This document shows, piece by piece, positions 1-6,608 of a stretch of DNA of 12,820 nucleotides. A program made the translations under genes and the position numbers. Under the pieces are notes generated by a model. That model searched no databases. It was not told where the DNA came from and saw only the letters and a list, made by a program, of their open reading frames with translations. The stretch's first letter is position 1; each line of letters starts with the position of its first letter. This DNA is from Pseudomonadota bacterium (GTDB lineage Bacteria > Pseudomonadota > Gammaproteobacteria > Burkholderiales > SG8-39). The DNA lies in assembly GCA_021825225.1 (NCBI GenBank), contig JAKAIH010000023.1, positions 1-12,820 of the forward strand, given 5' to 3'.

Positions 1-10
1 GGAGTTCACG

Positions 11-247
11 ATGACTACCAATGATCGCATCGAAATCAATCCCCGGATCATGCTCGGCAAGCCGGTGGTGCGCGGCACGCGCATCACTGTCGAGCTGATT
101 TTGAGAAAGCTCGCCGAGGGCGCGACCGAGGATGTCCTGCTCGATGCTTACCCGACGCTGAAGAAGAAGGACATCAAGGCGGCCATAGTCTACGCGGCCG
201 ACACGCTGGCGCACGAAGAAACGCTGCTCGCGGGCGGCAGGAAGTAG
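11..247 (+). CDS. DUF433 family antitoxin-like protein
   Basis: The 78-residue product matches DUF433 proteins, small DNA-binding-type proteins that usually act as the antitoxin partner of a PIN-like protein. Visible hallmarks are the segment LGKPVVRGTRITVELI (residues 15-30) and the later YPTLKKKDIKAAIVYAADTL (residues 47-66), the typical helical second half of the domain. The whole protein is one domain of normal length. The start is well supported: GGAG at 1-4 lies 6 nt before the ATG. The next gene begins 15 bp after the stop and encodes the expected toxin-type partner, so the two almost certainly form one operon. The promoter lies outside the window. The toxin-antitoxin role is inferred from family pairing, not shown by the sequence. 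Confidence 0.9.
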   Translation: MTTNDRIEINPRIMLGKPVVRGTRITVELILRKLAEGATEDVLLDAYPTLKKKDIKAAIVYAADTLAHEETLLAGGRK

Positions 248-262
248 CGTTCCGGCCGGAGA

Positions 263-616
263 ATGCGTTTTCTCGCAGACGAAAGTTGCGATTTCACGTT
301 TGTGCGCGTCCTGCGTGCGGCCGGCCACGACGTGCTGGCGGTGGCGGAATCGGCACCCGGCGCCCCTGACGACAAAGTCATCGCGCTCGCGCACAGCCAG
401 CGGCGCATTCTGATTACAGAAGACAAGGACTTCGGGCAGCTGGTTTTCGCTGCCGCGACTTCGACGTCCGGCGTGATCTATGTTCGTTACCCGATGCGCT
501 ACCGCTCCACGCTGGGTGTCGATTTGCTGCGCCTGGTAGAGGAGCGTGACGAGGCGCTGACCGGCGCCTTCGCCGTGGTCGAGCCCGGGCGCATCCGAAT
601 CGGGCGCACACCATAG
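263..616 (+). CDS. DUF5615 PIN-like toxin-type protein
   Basis: The 117-residue product has the DUF5615 (PIN-like, Mut7-C-related) pattern. An N-terminal MRFLADES carries the acidic pair D6-E7, a central β-strand reads RRILITEDKDFGQLVF with D54 and D56, and a later strand reads VIYVRYP. These acids are where PIN-like nucleases bind metal, so RNase activity is plausible but unproven. It follows the DUF433 gene by 15 bp, the standard antitoxin-then-toxin order. A GGAG at 258-261 is only 1 nt from the ATG, so the start may rely on translational coupling. The C-terminus (VEPGRIRIGRTP) looks complete. No frameshift or missing core is visible. Confidence 0.88.
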   Translation: MRFLADESCDFTFVRVLRAAGHDVLAVAESAPGAPDDKVIALAHSQRRILITEDKDFGQLVFAAATSTSGVIYVRYPMRYRSTLGVDLLRLVEERDEALTGAFAVVEPGRIRIGRTP

Positions 617-673
617 CAGGCCAAGGGAGGTTGATCTGGCAACGAACTACGGCCTTGCGCCCTTGCCAACAAC

Positions 674-702
674 TTGCCAGGTGTTCTCAAAACGGCTACA
701 TT
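674..702 (+). promoter_or_regulatory. Predicted sigma70 promoter of the nucleotidyltransferase-HEPN-hsdM cassette
   Basis: TTGCCA at 674-679 (5 of 6 to TTGACA) is followed after exactly 17 bp by TACATT at 697-702 (4 of 6 to TATAAT). Transcription would start near 709-710, leaving a leader of only about 11 nt before the ATG at 721. A second TTGCCA lies at 663-668 but is at the wrong distance. The -10 box sits inside the dyad described separately. Predicted by eye from consensus and spacing. Confidence 0.6.
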
Positions 703-720
703 TGTTGCCGAACTGAGAAC
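683..720. promoter_or_regulatory. Imperfect 38-bp dyad, probable operator overlapping the promoter
   Basis: Arms 683-700 and 703-720 are inverted repeats matching at 14 of 18 positions with a 2-bp centre (TT, 701-702). Each arm contains a perfect 7-bp outer half-site, GTTCTCA (683-689) against TGAGAAC (714-720), and a perfect CGGC/GCCG inner block. The dyad covers the predicted -10 box and transcription start and ends directly at the ATG at 721. A bound dimeric winged-helix protein would block initiation. The downstream gene encodes such a protein, so autorepression is the natural reading; this is inference. Confidence 0.7.
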
Positions 721-1302
721 ATGAAAAGCCTGATCAGCCACCTGCTGGGGGATACGCGCACCGCGATTCTGGCGGTGTTGCTGCTGCGTCCCGATGAGCC
801 GCAACATGTGCGCGAGCTCGCGCGCCTGACCGGGGTGTCGCCGGGAACCTTGCACCGGGAATTGACGGCGCTGGAGTCGCTCGGGGTGCTGCGCCGCAAT
901 GCGGTCGGGCGGCAGGTTTTCTTTGCCGCCAACCGCGAGTGCCCGGTGTTCGAGGAACTCGCCGGTCTGGTGCGCAAGACCGCCGGCCTGGTGGACGTGG
1001 TGCGCAACGCACTGCTGCCGCATGCCGCCCGCATCGGCGCAGCCTTCATCTATGGCTCGGTCGCGGCGGGCACCGAGACTTCGCGCAGCGACGTGGACGT
1101 GATGATCCTGGGCGAACTTCCGTTTGCCGACGCTGTGAAGGCGCTGGCGCCGGCCCAGGCATCGCTGCGGCGGGAAGTGAACCCAACGGTGATGAAATCC
1201 GCGGAGTTCCTGCGTAAGCGCCGCGCGAAAGACAGTTTTGTCTCGGCGGTCTGGAAAGCGCCCCGGCTGTGGGTGATCGGCAGCGACCATGAGCTTGGAT
1301 AA
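721..1302 (+). CDS. Winged-helix domain fused to MNT-type nucleotidyltransferase
   Basis: The 193-residue product has two parts. Residues about 10-70 form an ArsR/MarR-like winged helix (HVRELARLTGVSPGTLHREL as recognition region, then a LGVLRRNAVGRQVFF wing). Residues about 95-150 form a minimal nucleotidyltransferase of the DNA polymerase β superfamily, with GSVAAGTETSRSDVDVMIL at 112-130: the GS motif plus metal-binding D124 and D126. Stand-alone MNT proteins pair with HEPN proteins and, in the MntA-HepT system, AMPylate the HEPN partner. Here the next gene is HEPN-like and overlaps by 14 bp. The ATG at 721 is preferred over an upstream in-frame start at 631, because the longer form would run through the promoter and dyad and adds non-conserved residues. 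The likely role is autorepressor and antitoxin or modifier. Confidence 0.85.
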   Translation: MKSLISHLLGDTRTAILAVLLLRPDEPQHVRELARLTGVSPGTLHRELTALESLGVLRRNAVGRQVFFAANRECPVFEELAGLVRKTAGLVDVVRNALLPHAARIGAAFIYGSVAAGTETSRSDVDVMILGELPFADAVKALAPAQASLRREVNPTVMKSAEFLRKRRAKDSFVSAVWKAPRLWVIGSDHELG

Positions 1303-1741
1303 TCTCGCCCGGATCGGGCAGCTCAAGGCGCACACGCCGAACGCTGCCGAAACGCTGCGGTTGCTCGCGTCGGCTGGACGATTTCTCAAGGACGCGCACG
1401 TTGCCGGTCTCAGCGACGAAACCCGCTTCAACGTCGGTTACAACGCCATCATGCAGTGCGCGCTGGTGGCGCTGATGGCTTCGGGCTATCGGCCCGCCAC
1501 GAGCGTGCCGGGCCATCACCAGACCATGATCCAATCGCTTCCGCTGACGCTGGCCCTGTCGAAAGACGACTGGCTGGTGTTGGATGCATTGCGCCGGAAA
1601 CGCAACATCAATGACTACTCGGGCGACCTGATCGACCCGGAGTCCGCGAGCGAGTGCGTTGCCCGCGCGACAGCGCTGCTGGCGACTACACGTCGGTGGT
1701 TGAAACAACACCACCCGCAACTTCTCGAACAGCCCAAATGA
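1289..1741 (+). CDS. HEPN-like small helical protein, partner of the nucleotidyltransferase
   Basis: The 150-residue product is predicted to be almost all helical. It resembles HEPN-domain proteins in size, in its neighbours and in a late helix ending LRRKRNINDYSGDL (101-114). HEPN ribonucleases carry R-X4-6-H; here R105 and N106 are present but the residue at the His position of R-X4-H is Y110. The protein may therefore be catalytically dead or belong to a non-RNase HEPN branch, such as those with a DY-G ending. Alternatively Y110 could be a target for AMPylation by the upstream enzyme. It overlaps the upstream gene by 14 bp and the downstream hsdM by an ATGA junction (1738-1741), so it is translationally coupled in the middle of the operon. 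The HEPN assignment is moderately sure; the function is inference. Confidence 0.72.
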   Translation: MSLDNLARIGQLKAHTPNAAETLRLLASAGRFLKDAHVAGLSDETRFNVGYNAIMQCALVALMASGYRPATSVPGHHQTMIQSLPLTLALSKDDWLVLDALRRKRNINDYSGDLIDPESASECVARATALLATTRRWLKQHHPQLLEQPK

Positions 1742-3255
1742 ACTCCGCCACCATCGTGCAGAAGCTCTGGAACTACTGCAACGTCCTGCGCGACGACGGT
1801 ATGAGCTACGGCGATTACGTCGAACAGCTCACCTACCTCTTGTTCCTCAAGATGGCCGACGAGCGTTCGCGCCCGCCGTACAAACAGGCAAGCCTCATCC
1901 CCGCGCCCTACGCCTGGCCCGCGCTCCTGAAGCGCGATGGCGACGAGCTGTTCGATCACTACCGCCACACGCTGGAGAAGCTCGGCGCGGGCAAGGGTAC
2001 GCTCGCGCTCATTTTCAACAAGGCGCAGAACAAGTTCCAGGACCCGGCCAAGCTGCGGCGCCTGGTGGTGGACCTGATCGACGCCGAGAACTGGTCTGCG
2101 ATGGGCGCGGACGTGAAAGGCGACGCCTACGAGGGTCTGCTGGAGAAGAACGCGCAGGACACGAAAAGCGGCGCGGGACAATACTTCACGCCGCGCGCGC
2201 TGATCCAGGCGATGGTGGACTGCATCGCGCCCAAGCCCGGTGACGCGATCTGCGACCCGGCCTGCGGCACCGGCGGCTTTCTGCTCGCCGCGCATAAATA
2301 CGTGGCCGAGCACAACGCCGATCTCACGCGCGAGCAGAAGAAGCATCTGAAGGAGAACGCACTGCGCGGCTGGGAGCTGGTGCAAAGCACGGCGCGCCTC
2401 GCCGCGATGAACCTGATGCTGCACGGCATAGGCTCGGACAAGTCGGTGCCCATCGCGGTCGCGGACGCGCTCGCCGCCGACCCCGGCGAGCGCTTCGAGG
2501 TGGTGCTCGCCAATCCGCCTTTCGGCAAGAAGTCGAGCACCATGATCACCGGCGCCGAGGGCAAGGTCACGACCGAGAAAGACATCATCGAACGCGACGA
2601 CTTCTGGGCCACCACCTCGAACAAGCAGTTGAATTTTGTCCAGCACATCAAGACGCTGCTGAAGCAACACGGCCGTGCCGCGGTGGTGGTGCCCGACAAT
2701 GTTCTGTTCGAAGGCGGCGCCGGCGAGACCATCCGCAAGAAGCTCTTGCACGAGTGCGATGTGCACACGCTGCTGCGCCTGCCCACCGGCCTGTTCTATG
2801 CGCAGGGGGTGAAGGCGAACGTACTCTTCTTCGAGCGCAAGCCCGCGAGCGAGACGCCGTGGACGAAAAAGCTCTGGATCTACGATCTGCGCACCAATAA
2901 ACACTACACACTCAAGACCAGTCCGATGAAGCGCGAGGACCTGGATGAATTCGTCGCCTGCTACAACCCGGCGAACCGGCATAAGCGCAAGGCGACGTGG
3001 TCCGAGACACCGGACTTGAAAACCGGTAGTGGACCCGATGGGCGCTGGCGCGCCTACGACTACGAAGAACTCATCGCCCGGGACAAGGCCAGCCTCGACA
3101 TTTTCTGGCTCAGGGACGATGCGCTCGCCGATTCCGACAAGCTGCCGCCACCGGATGTGATTGCGCAGGAGATCGTCGATGATCTGGAAGCGGCGCTGGA
3201 GCAGTTTCGCTTGATTGCGGCGGACCTGGGTGCGCCGCAGGAAGAAGCCAGCTGA
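1738..3255 (+). CDS. hsdM: Type I restriction-modification methyltransferase subunit HsdM (solitary)
   Basis: This is an N6-adenine DNA methyltransferase M subunit of 505 residues, normal for HsdM. The N-terminal helical HsdM_N domain (residues 1-135, with WNYCNVLRDDGMSYGDYVEQ) is followed by GQYFTPR (147-153). Then come the SAM-binding motif I DPACGTGGF (173-181) and catalytic motif IV NPPF (259-262). The C-terminal helical tail (DDLEAALEQFRLIAADLG) is intact. The ATG at 1738 is chosen because it makes a 4-bp ATGA overlap with the upstream gene and gives the canonical N-terminus; an in-frame start at 1654 lies inside that gene. HsdM needs HsdS to recognise DNA and HsdR to restrict. Neither is downstream, since the next gene is convergent 5 bp away. 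Partners may be elsewhere or lost. Confidence 0.95.
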   Translation: MNSATIVQKLWNYCNVLRDDGMSYGDYVEQLTYLLFLKMADERSRPPYKQASLIPAPYAWPALLKRDGDELFDHYRHTLEKLGAGKGTLALIFNKAQNKFQDPAKLRRLVVDLIDAENWSAMGADVKGDAYEGLLEKNAQDTKSGAGQYFTPRALIQAMVDCIAPKPGDAICDPACGTGGFLLAAHKYVAEHNADLTREQKKHLKENALRGWELVQSTARLAAMNLMLHGIGSDKSVPIAVADALAADPGERFEVVLANPPFGKKSSTMITGAEGKVTTEKDIIERDDFWATTSNKQLNFVQHIKTLLKQHGRAAVVVPDNVLFEGGAGETIRKKLLHECDVHTLLRLPTGLFYAQGVKANVLFFERKPASETPWTKKLWIYDLRTNKHYTLKTSPMKREDLDEFVACYNPANRHKRKATWSETPDLKTGSGPDGRWRAYDYEELIARDKASLDIFWLRDDALADSDKLPPPDVIAQEIVDDLEAALEQFRLIAADLGAPQEEAS

Positions 3256-3260
3256 TCCGG

Positions 3261-4475
3261 CTATTTTTCCACCGGCGGCTCGCGCACGGCGACGGCGACC
3301 AGGACCGCCAGAGCGACAAACAGAACGCCGACGGTGACAAAACCGGCCTTGAGCGAGAACCGCGCAAACATCGCCGCTCCCATCGGGCCGACCATGAATG
3401 CGAACGCCTGCGCGGCGCTGCCGATGCCGAAGGCCGTACCGCGCCGGTCGCGGCTGACGTTCAGCGCGATCATGCTGTTCGTTGCCGGCATCATCGATGC
3501 GTTCAGGAACGAGGCCAGGGTGAAGGCCAGGACATAGAGCCAGATGGAATTGCTCAGCGCGAGCAGCAGATGCCCCAGCGCGGTGAGCACGCAGCTCACG
3601 GCCAGGATGTTGCGCAGGCGGTATTTGCGGAAGAATCGCGTCGACAGGACCCATACACCCGCGGCGCTGGCGATGCCGCCGAGCGTGAACGCGAGGCCGG
3701 TGGCTTCGGTGACGCCGGCGCCCGCGATGTCCTTCAGTGCGATCGGCGTCGCGATGGACCTGAACGTGGTCAGGGCGAACAGCGAAAAGTAGAGCAGGAT
3801 CGCCAGCGTGAATTGCAGCGTCGGCTTGAACGGCGGCAGCTCGATCGTCATGCCGGCAGCGTCATGCTTCCTCTGGCGCACGCTGTCCGCGGGCACCAGA
3901 AAGACGACCGAGGTCGCCACCGCGGCGATCAGCAGCCCGGAAGTGAAGATCGCGCCGCGATAACCGAAGGCGATCGCCATGGCCGCGCCGACCGCCGGAC
4001 CGATCGCGCTCCCGAGGTACTGGGCGCCGGAGACGGCGTTCAGGGCGTCCCTGACCTTCGCGTCGGGCACGCTGACGCTCATCAGGGCAACCGCCGCGGG
4101 TACGAATCCGGAGAACAAACCCTGCAGCCCGAGGGCGATGCCGACCTGCCACGGTGCGTTGATCACGCTGAGGACGAATGAGGTGAGCGCGGCGAAATAT
4201 ACGGCGCGGATGAACATCTTCTTGCGCCCGAGGCGATCCGACAGCAGTCCCCAGACCGGCCCGCCGATGAGCCGGCCCACGCCCTGCGCGCTCATTCCCA
4301 CTGCCACCCAGAACAGAGCCGCGGCTTCGTCCCTGGCGCCGACCTGAAGCAGGTACAGCGGCAGGAACGGAAACCACACGTTCATCAGCAGCGAGGTGCT
4401 GCCGGTGGCGGTCGCGATGGCGACGACGGCCCTCCTGTGGACGGCGCGCGCCGCGTCCGCTGCGCTGTGCGTCAT
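3261..4475 (-). CDS. MFS efflux-type transporter (12 TM, DHA1-like)
   Basis: A 404-residue inner-membrane protein with about 12 hydrophobic segments. A short central loop near residues 200-220 (VPADSVRQRKHDAAGM) divides the two six-helix halves. The MFS signature motif A, GLLSDRLGRKK (76-86), lies between TM2 and TM3, and a motif C-like stretch (QYLGSAIGPAVGAAM) follows in TM5, as in drug/H+ antiporters. This suggests proton-driven export of a small molecule; the substrate cannot be read from the sequence. It starts 43 bp after the patatin gene on the same strand and probably shares its transcript. It ends 5 bp from the convergent hsdM stop, with no clear terminator between them. A perfect 14-bp palindrome lies 4 bp upstream of its start codon. 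Confidence 0.9.
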   Translation of the reverse strand: MTHSAADAARAVHRRAVVAIATATGSTSLLMNVWFPFLPLYLLQVGARDEAAALFWVAVGMSAQGVGRLIGGPVWGLLSDRLGRKKMFIRAVYFAALTSFVLSVINAPWQVGIALGLQGLFSGFVPAAVALMSVSVPDAKVRDALNAVSGAQYLGSAIGPAVGAAMAIAFGYRGAIFTSGLLIAAVATSVVFLVPADSVRQRKHDAAGMTIELPPFKPTLQFTLAILLYFSLFALTTFRSIATPIALKDIAGAGVTEATGLAFTLGGIASAAGVWVLSTRFFRKYRLRNILAVSCVLTALGHLLLALSNSIWLYVLAFTLASFLNASMMPATNSMIALNVSRDRRGTAFGIGSAAQAFAFMVGPMGAAMFARFSLKAGFVTVGVLFVALAVLVAVAVREPPVEK

Positions 4476-4479
4476 GCGC

Positions 4480-4493
4480 CTGCGCTAGCGCAG
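4480..4493. promoter_or_regulatory. Perfect 14-bp palindrome before the MFS gene
   Basis: CTGCGCTAGCGCAG is exactly self-complementary and sits between the patatin stop and the MFS start, ending 4 bp from the start codon. It could be a repressor site or a small RNA stem affecting translation. GC-rich DNA gives such palindromes by chance fairly often, so the role is uncertain. Confidence 0.35.
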
Positions 4494-4518
4494 CTGTGCG
4501 CGTGCGCCTGCGTCGCCA

Positions 4519-5436
4519 TCATCGCGCGCGGTCGAACAGCGCATTGAGTCCGGGCAGCGCGGCCTCGACCGCGCGCTCGCCTTCCTCGATCGCCTCCCTG
4601 GCGCGGTGATAGTCGAGCAGGCCGAGGTGGGCGAGGCGCGGCGCCACGATTGCGTCGGGCGGCTCGCCCGCCATGCGGCTGCGGCAGATGCGCACCTGCA
4701 TGATGTTGAGGCTGGTGGTGACGACTTCGAGTATCGACGGCAGCTTCGTCCTGTCGTCCTGGTCGCCGGCCGGGCGCGCGTTCATGAGCGCGCCCAGGTT
4801 TTCCTGCAGTTTGCGCCGCCATGCGCTCAGCTCGGCGGCGGCTTCGGGTTCCGGCTCCGCGCGCGAGCGGCGGTTCAGCATGTCGGAGCTGAGATCGACC
4901 GCGATCACGATATCGGCGCCCATCGCGCGCGCCAGCGACACCGGCACCGGATTGACCAGGGCGCCGTCCACCAGCACGCGCCCCTCGCGCACCACCGGCG
5001 CGAACAGCGCGGGCAGCGCGATCGAGGCGCGCACCGCCTCCACGGTCGAGCCCTCGCGCAGCCATACCTCGGCCCCGCTGTGCAGCGCCGTGGCCACTGC
5101 GGCAAAGGGCATGCGCAGGTCCTCGATCGGCCGGTCGATGAAATTGCGGCGGAAGAACTCCATCAGGCGTTCGCCCTTGATCATGCCGCCGTTCATGCGC
5201 ACATCCATGAGCGCGAGCACTTCCTTGACGCCGAGGCCGAGCAGCCATTGCTCGAAGCGCGCGAGTTCGCCCGCGACGTAAGCCGCGCCCACCAGGGCGC
5301 CGATCGATGTGCCGCAGACGAGGTCCGGCCGGATGCCGGCGCGCTCCAGCGCGCGGATTACGCCGACGTGCGCCCAGCCGCGCGCCGAGCCGCTGCCGAG
5401 CGCCAGCCCGACGCGCGGCTTGCGCCGCGCGCTCAT
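4519..5436 (-). CDS. Patatin-like phospholipase (RssA/YchK type)
   Basis: A 305-residue patatin-fold serine lipid hydrolase with a complete Ser-Asp dyad. The N-terminal glycine-rich oxyanion loop is LGSGSARGWAHVGVI (13-27), the nucleophile elbow is GTSIG (42-46, Ser44), and DGA at 157-159 supplies Asp157. There is no signal peptide, so it is cytoplasmic or membrane-peripheral. The C-terminal third (residues about 190-305) is a helical extension of the kind seen in RssA-like bacterial patatins. These are thought to deacylate phospholipids, but the substrate here is unknown. GGAT about 7 nt before the ATG may serve as ribosome-binding site. It lies 81 bp after the Bug receptor gene and 43 bp before the MFS gene, all on one strand, so co-transcription is likely. 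Confidence 0.93.
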   Translation of the reverse strand: MSARRKPRVGLALGSGSARGWAHVGVIRALERAGIRPDLVCGTSIGALVGAAYVAGELARFEQWLLGLGVKEVLALMDVRMNGGMIKGERLMEFFRRNFIDRPIEDLRMPFAAVATALHSGAEVWLREGSTVEAVRASIALPALFAPVVREGRVLVDGALVNPVPVSLARAMGADIVIAVDLSSDMLNRRSRAEPEPEAAAELSAWRRKLQENLGALMNARPAGDQDDRTKLPSILEVVTTSLNIMQVRICRSRMAGEPPDAIVAPRLAHLGLLDYHRAREAIEEGERAVEAALPGLNALFDRAR

Positions 5437-5517
5437 GCGCGGCTATCCGGCACGGCAGCGCTCGATTGGTCTCGATGGCTCACGACCTGGACTCGTCTCC
5501 GCGGCAATCTTCTGCCG

Positions 5518-6480
5518 CTACTCCAGCGGCATGCCGCTGTCGCGCACCGCGGTCTTCCACACGTCGACCTGCTCCCTGGTATAGGCGGCGAGTTCTTCGG
5601 GCGTGGAGTCCTGCACCTCGAACGCCTGGCGCTCAATCTGCGCGCGCACTTCCGGCCGCTTCAGGATCGCGACGAGTTCGCGGTTGAGGCGCGCGACGAT
5701 CTCGGGCGGCAGCTTCGCCGGGCCGAAGAATCCGGCCCAGGGCACGATCGAGAGCCTGGGTGCGCCGGCCTCGCTCATGGTCGGCGCATCCGGCGCCGCC
5801 GGGCTGCGCTTCGGCAGCAGTGTCGCGAGCACGCGCAAGCGCCCTTCCTTCGCCGGGCCGAGCGCATTGGTCGGCGTGGCGAACATCAGGTGCACGCGCC
5901 CGCTCAGCAGGTCGATGGTGGCCGGGCCTTCGCCCTTGTAGGGCACGCGCACCATGTCGAGCTTGGCGAAGCTCGCGAGCTGCACCGCGGCCATGATGCC
6001 GGTGGTGGTCGCGCCGGCGTAGTTGAGCTTGCCCGGATTGGCGCGGATGTAGTCGATCAGTTCGTTCACGCTTTTCGCCGGCACCGAGGGGTGGGTGAAC
6101 AGGAAATAGGAGAACGTGCCGACCTTGGTGATCGGCGTGAACGCGGTCACCGGATCGTAGGGCGGGTTCTTGCGCATCGCCGGCACCGCCGACATGGCGC
6201 TGCTCGTCGCCATGAACAGCGTATAGCCGTCGGGCGCGGCCTTCATCACCGCGTCCGCGGCGATCGCGCCGTCGGCGCCGGGGCGGTTGTCCACCACCAC
6301 CGGCTGGCCGAGCGCCTGCGCCAGCGGCTGCGAGATGACGCGCATGATGGTGTCGGCCGCGCCGCCTGCGGGGAAGGGCACCACCACCTTGACCGCCTTG
6401 CTCGGGTATTGCGCGCCGGCCGGCCCCGCGACCAGCGCGAGTGCGGCGCCTGCTGCCAATGCTGCAACGATTTTCCGCAT
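5518..6480 (-). CDS. Bug-family periplasmic solute-binding receptor (TctC-like)
   Basis: A 320-residue extracytoplasmic receptor of the tripartite tricarboxylate transporter (Bug) family, greatly expanded in Burkholderiales. The signal peptide MRKIVAALAAGAALALVAGP is followed by a likely cleavage after AGA (residue 23). Family motifs are VVVPFPAGGAADTIMR (32-47), DNRPGADGAIAADAV (65-78) and AAPDGYTLFM (81-90); the last contains the ligand-pocket loop. The start at 6480 (second of two adjacent ATGs) is chosen because GAGG then lies at a proper distance and the signal peptide begins cleanly; a start at 6546 adds 22 unrelated residues. No TctA or TctB membrane genes are nearby, so this is an orphan receptor, common in the family. 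The ligand is probably a carboxylate but cannot be read. Confidence 0.95.
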   Translation of the reverse strand: MRKIVAALAAGAALALVAGPAGAQYPSKAVKVVVPFPAGGAADTIMRVISQPLAQALGQPVVVDNRPGADGAIAADAVMKAAPDGYTLFMATSSAMSAVPAMRKNPPYDPVTAFTPITKVGTFSYFLFTHPSVPAKSVNELIDYIRANPGKLNYAGATTTGIMAAVQLASFAKLDMVRVPYKGEGPATIDLLSGRVHLMFATPTNALGPAKEGRLRVLATLLPKRSPAAPDAPTMSEAGAPRLSIVPWAGFFGPAKLPPEIVARLNRELVAILKRPEVRAQIERQAFEVQDSTPEELAAYTREQVDVWKTAVRDSGMPLE

Positions 6481-6512
6481 CATGGTCCTCACTTGGTTGA
6501 GCCGGACTCTTC

Positions 6513-6530
6513 GCAACGCGGGTGCGTTGC
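6513..6530 (-). promoter_or_regulatory. Perfect stem-loop in the leader of the Bug receptor gene
   Basis: A 7-bp perfect inverted repeat, GCAACGC with GCGTTGC, encloses a 4-nt loop about 32 nt upstream of the start codon. In the minus-strand transcript it would form a compact hairpin in the 5' untranslated region. No T-tract follows, so it is not a terminator. It may affect mRNA stability or be an operator; the function is unknown. Confidence 0.35.
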
Positions 6531-6608
6531 CGGTCCGTCGCGCCAATTATGCGCCGCTTGGGATTTGGGTGCGCCGGCTCTGGCCGCAATGTCGGGGCCG
6601 CGGCTGGC

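Noticed and set aside
631..720. Extended N-terminus for the nucleotidyltransferase from 631
   Set aside because: It would be translated through a predicted promoter and operator dyad, and the extra residues do not resemble the family.
1615..3654. 679-codon open frame on the - strand opposite hsdM
   Set aside because: It is antisense to a gene with intact methyltransferase motifs, has no recognisable domain and is Arg/His/Gly-rich, as expected from high-GC third-position bias.
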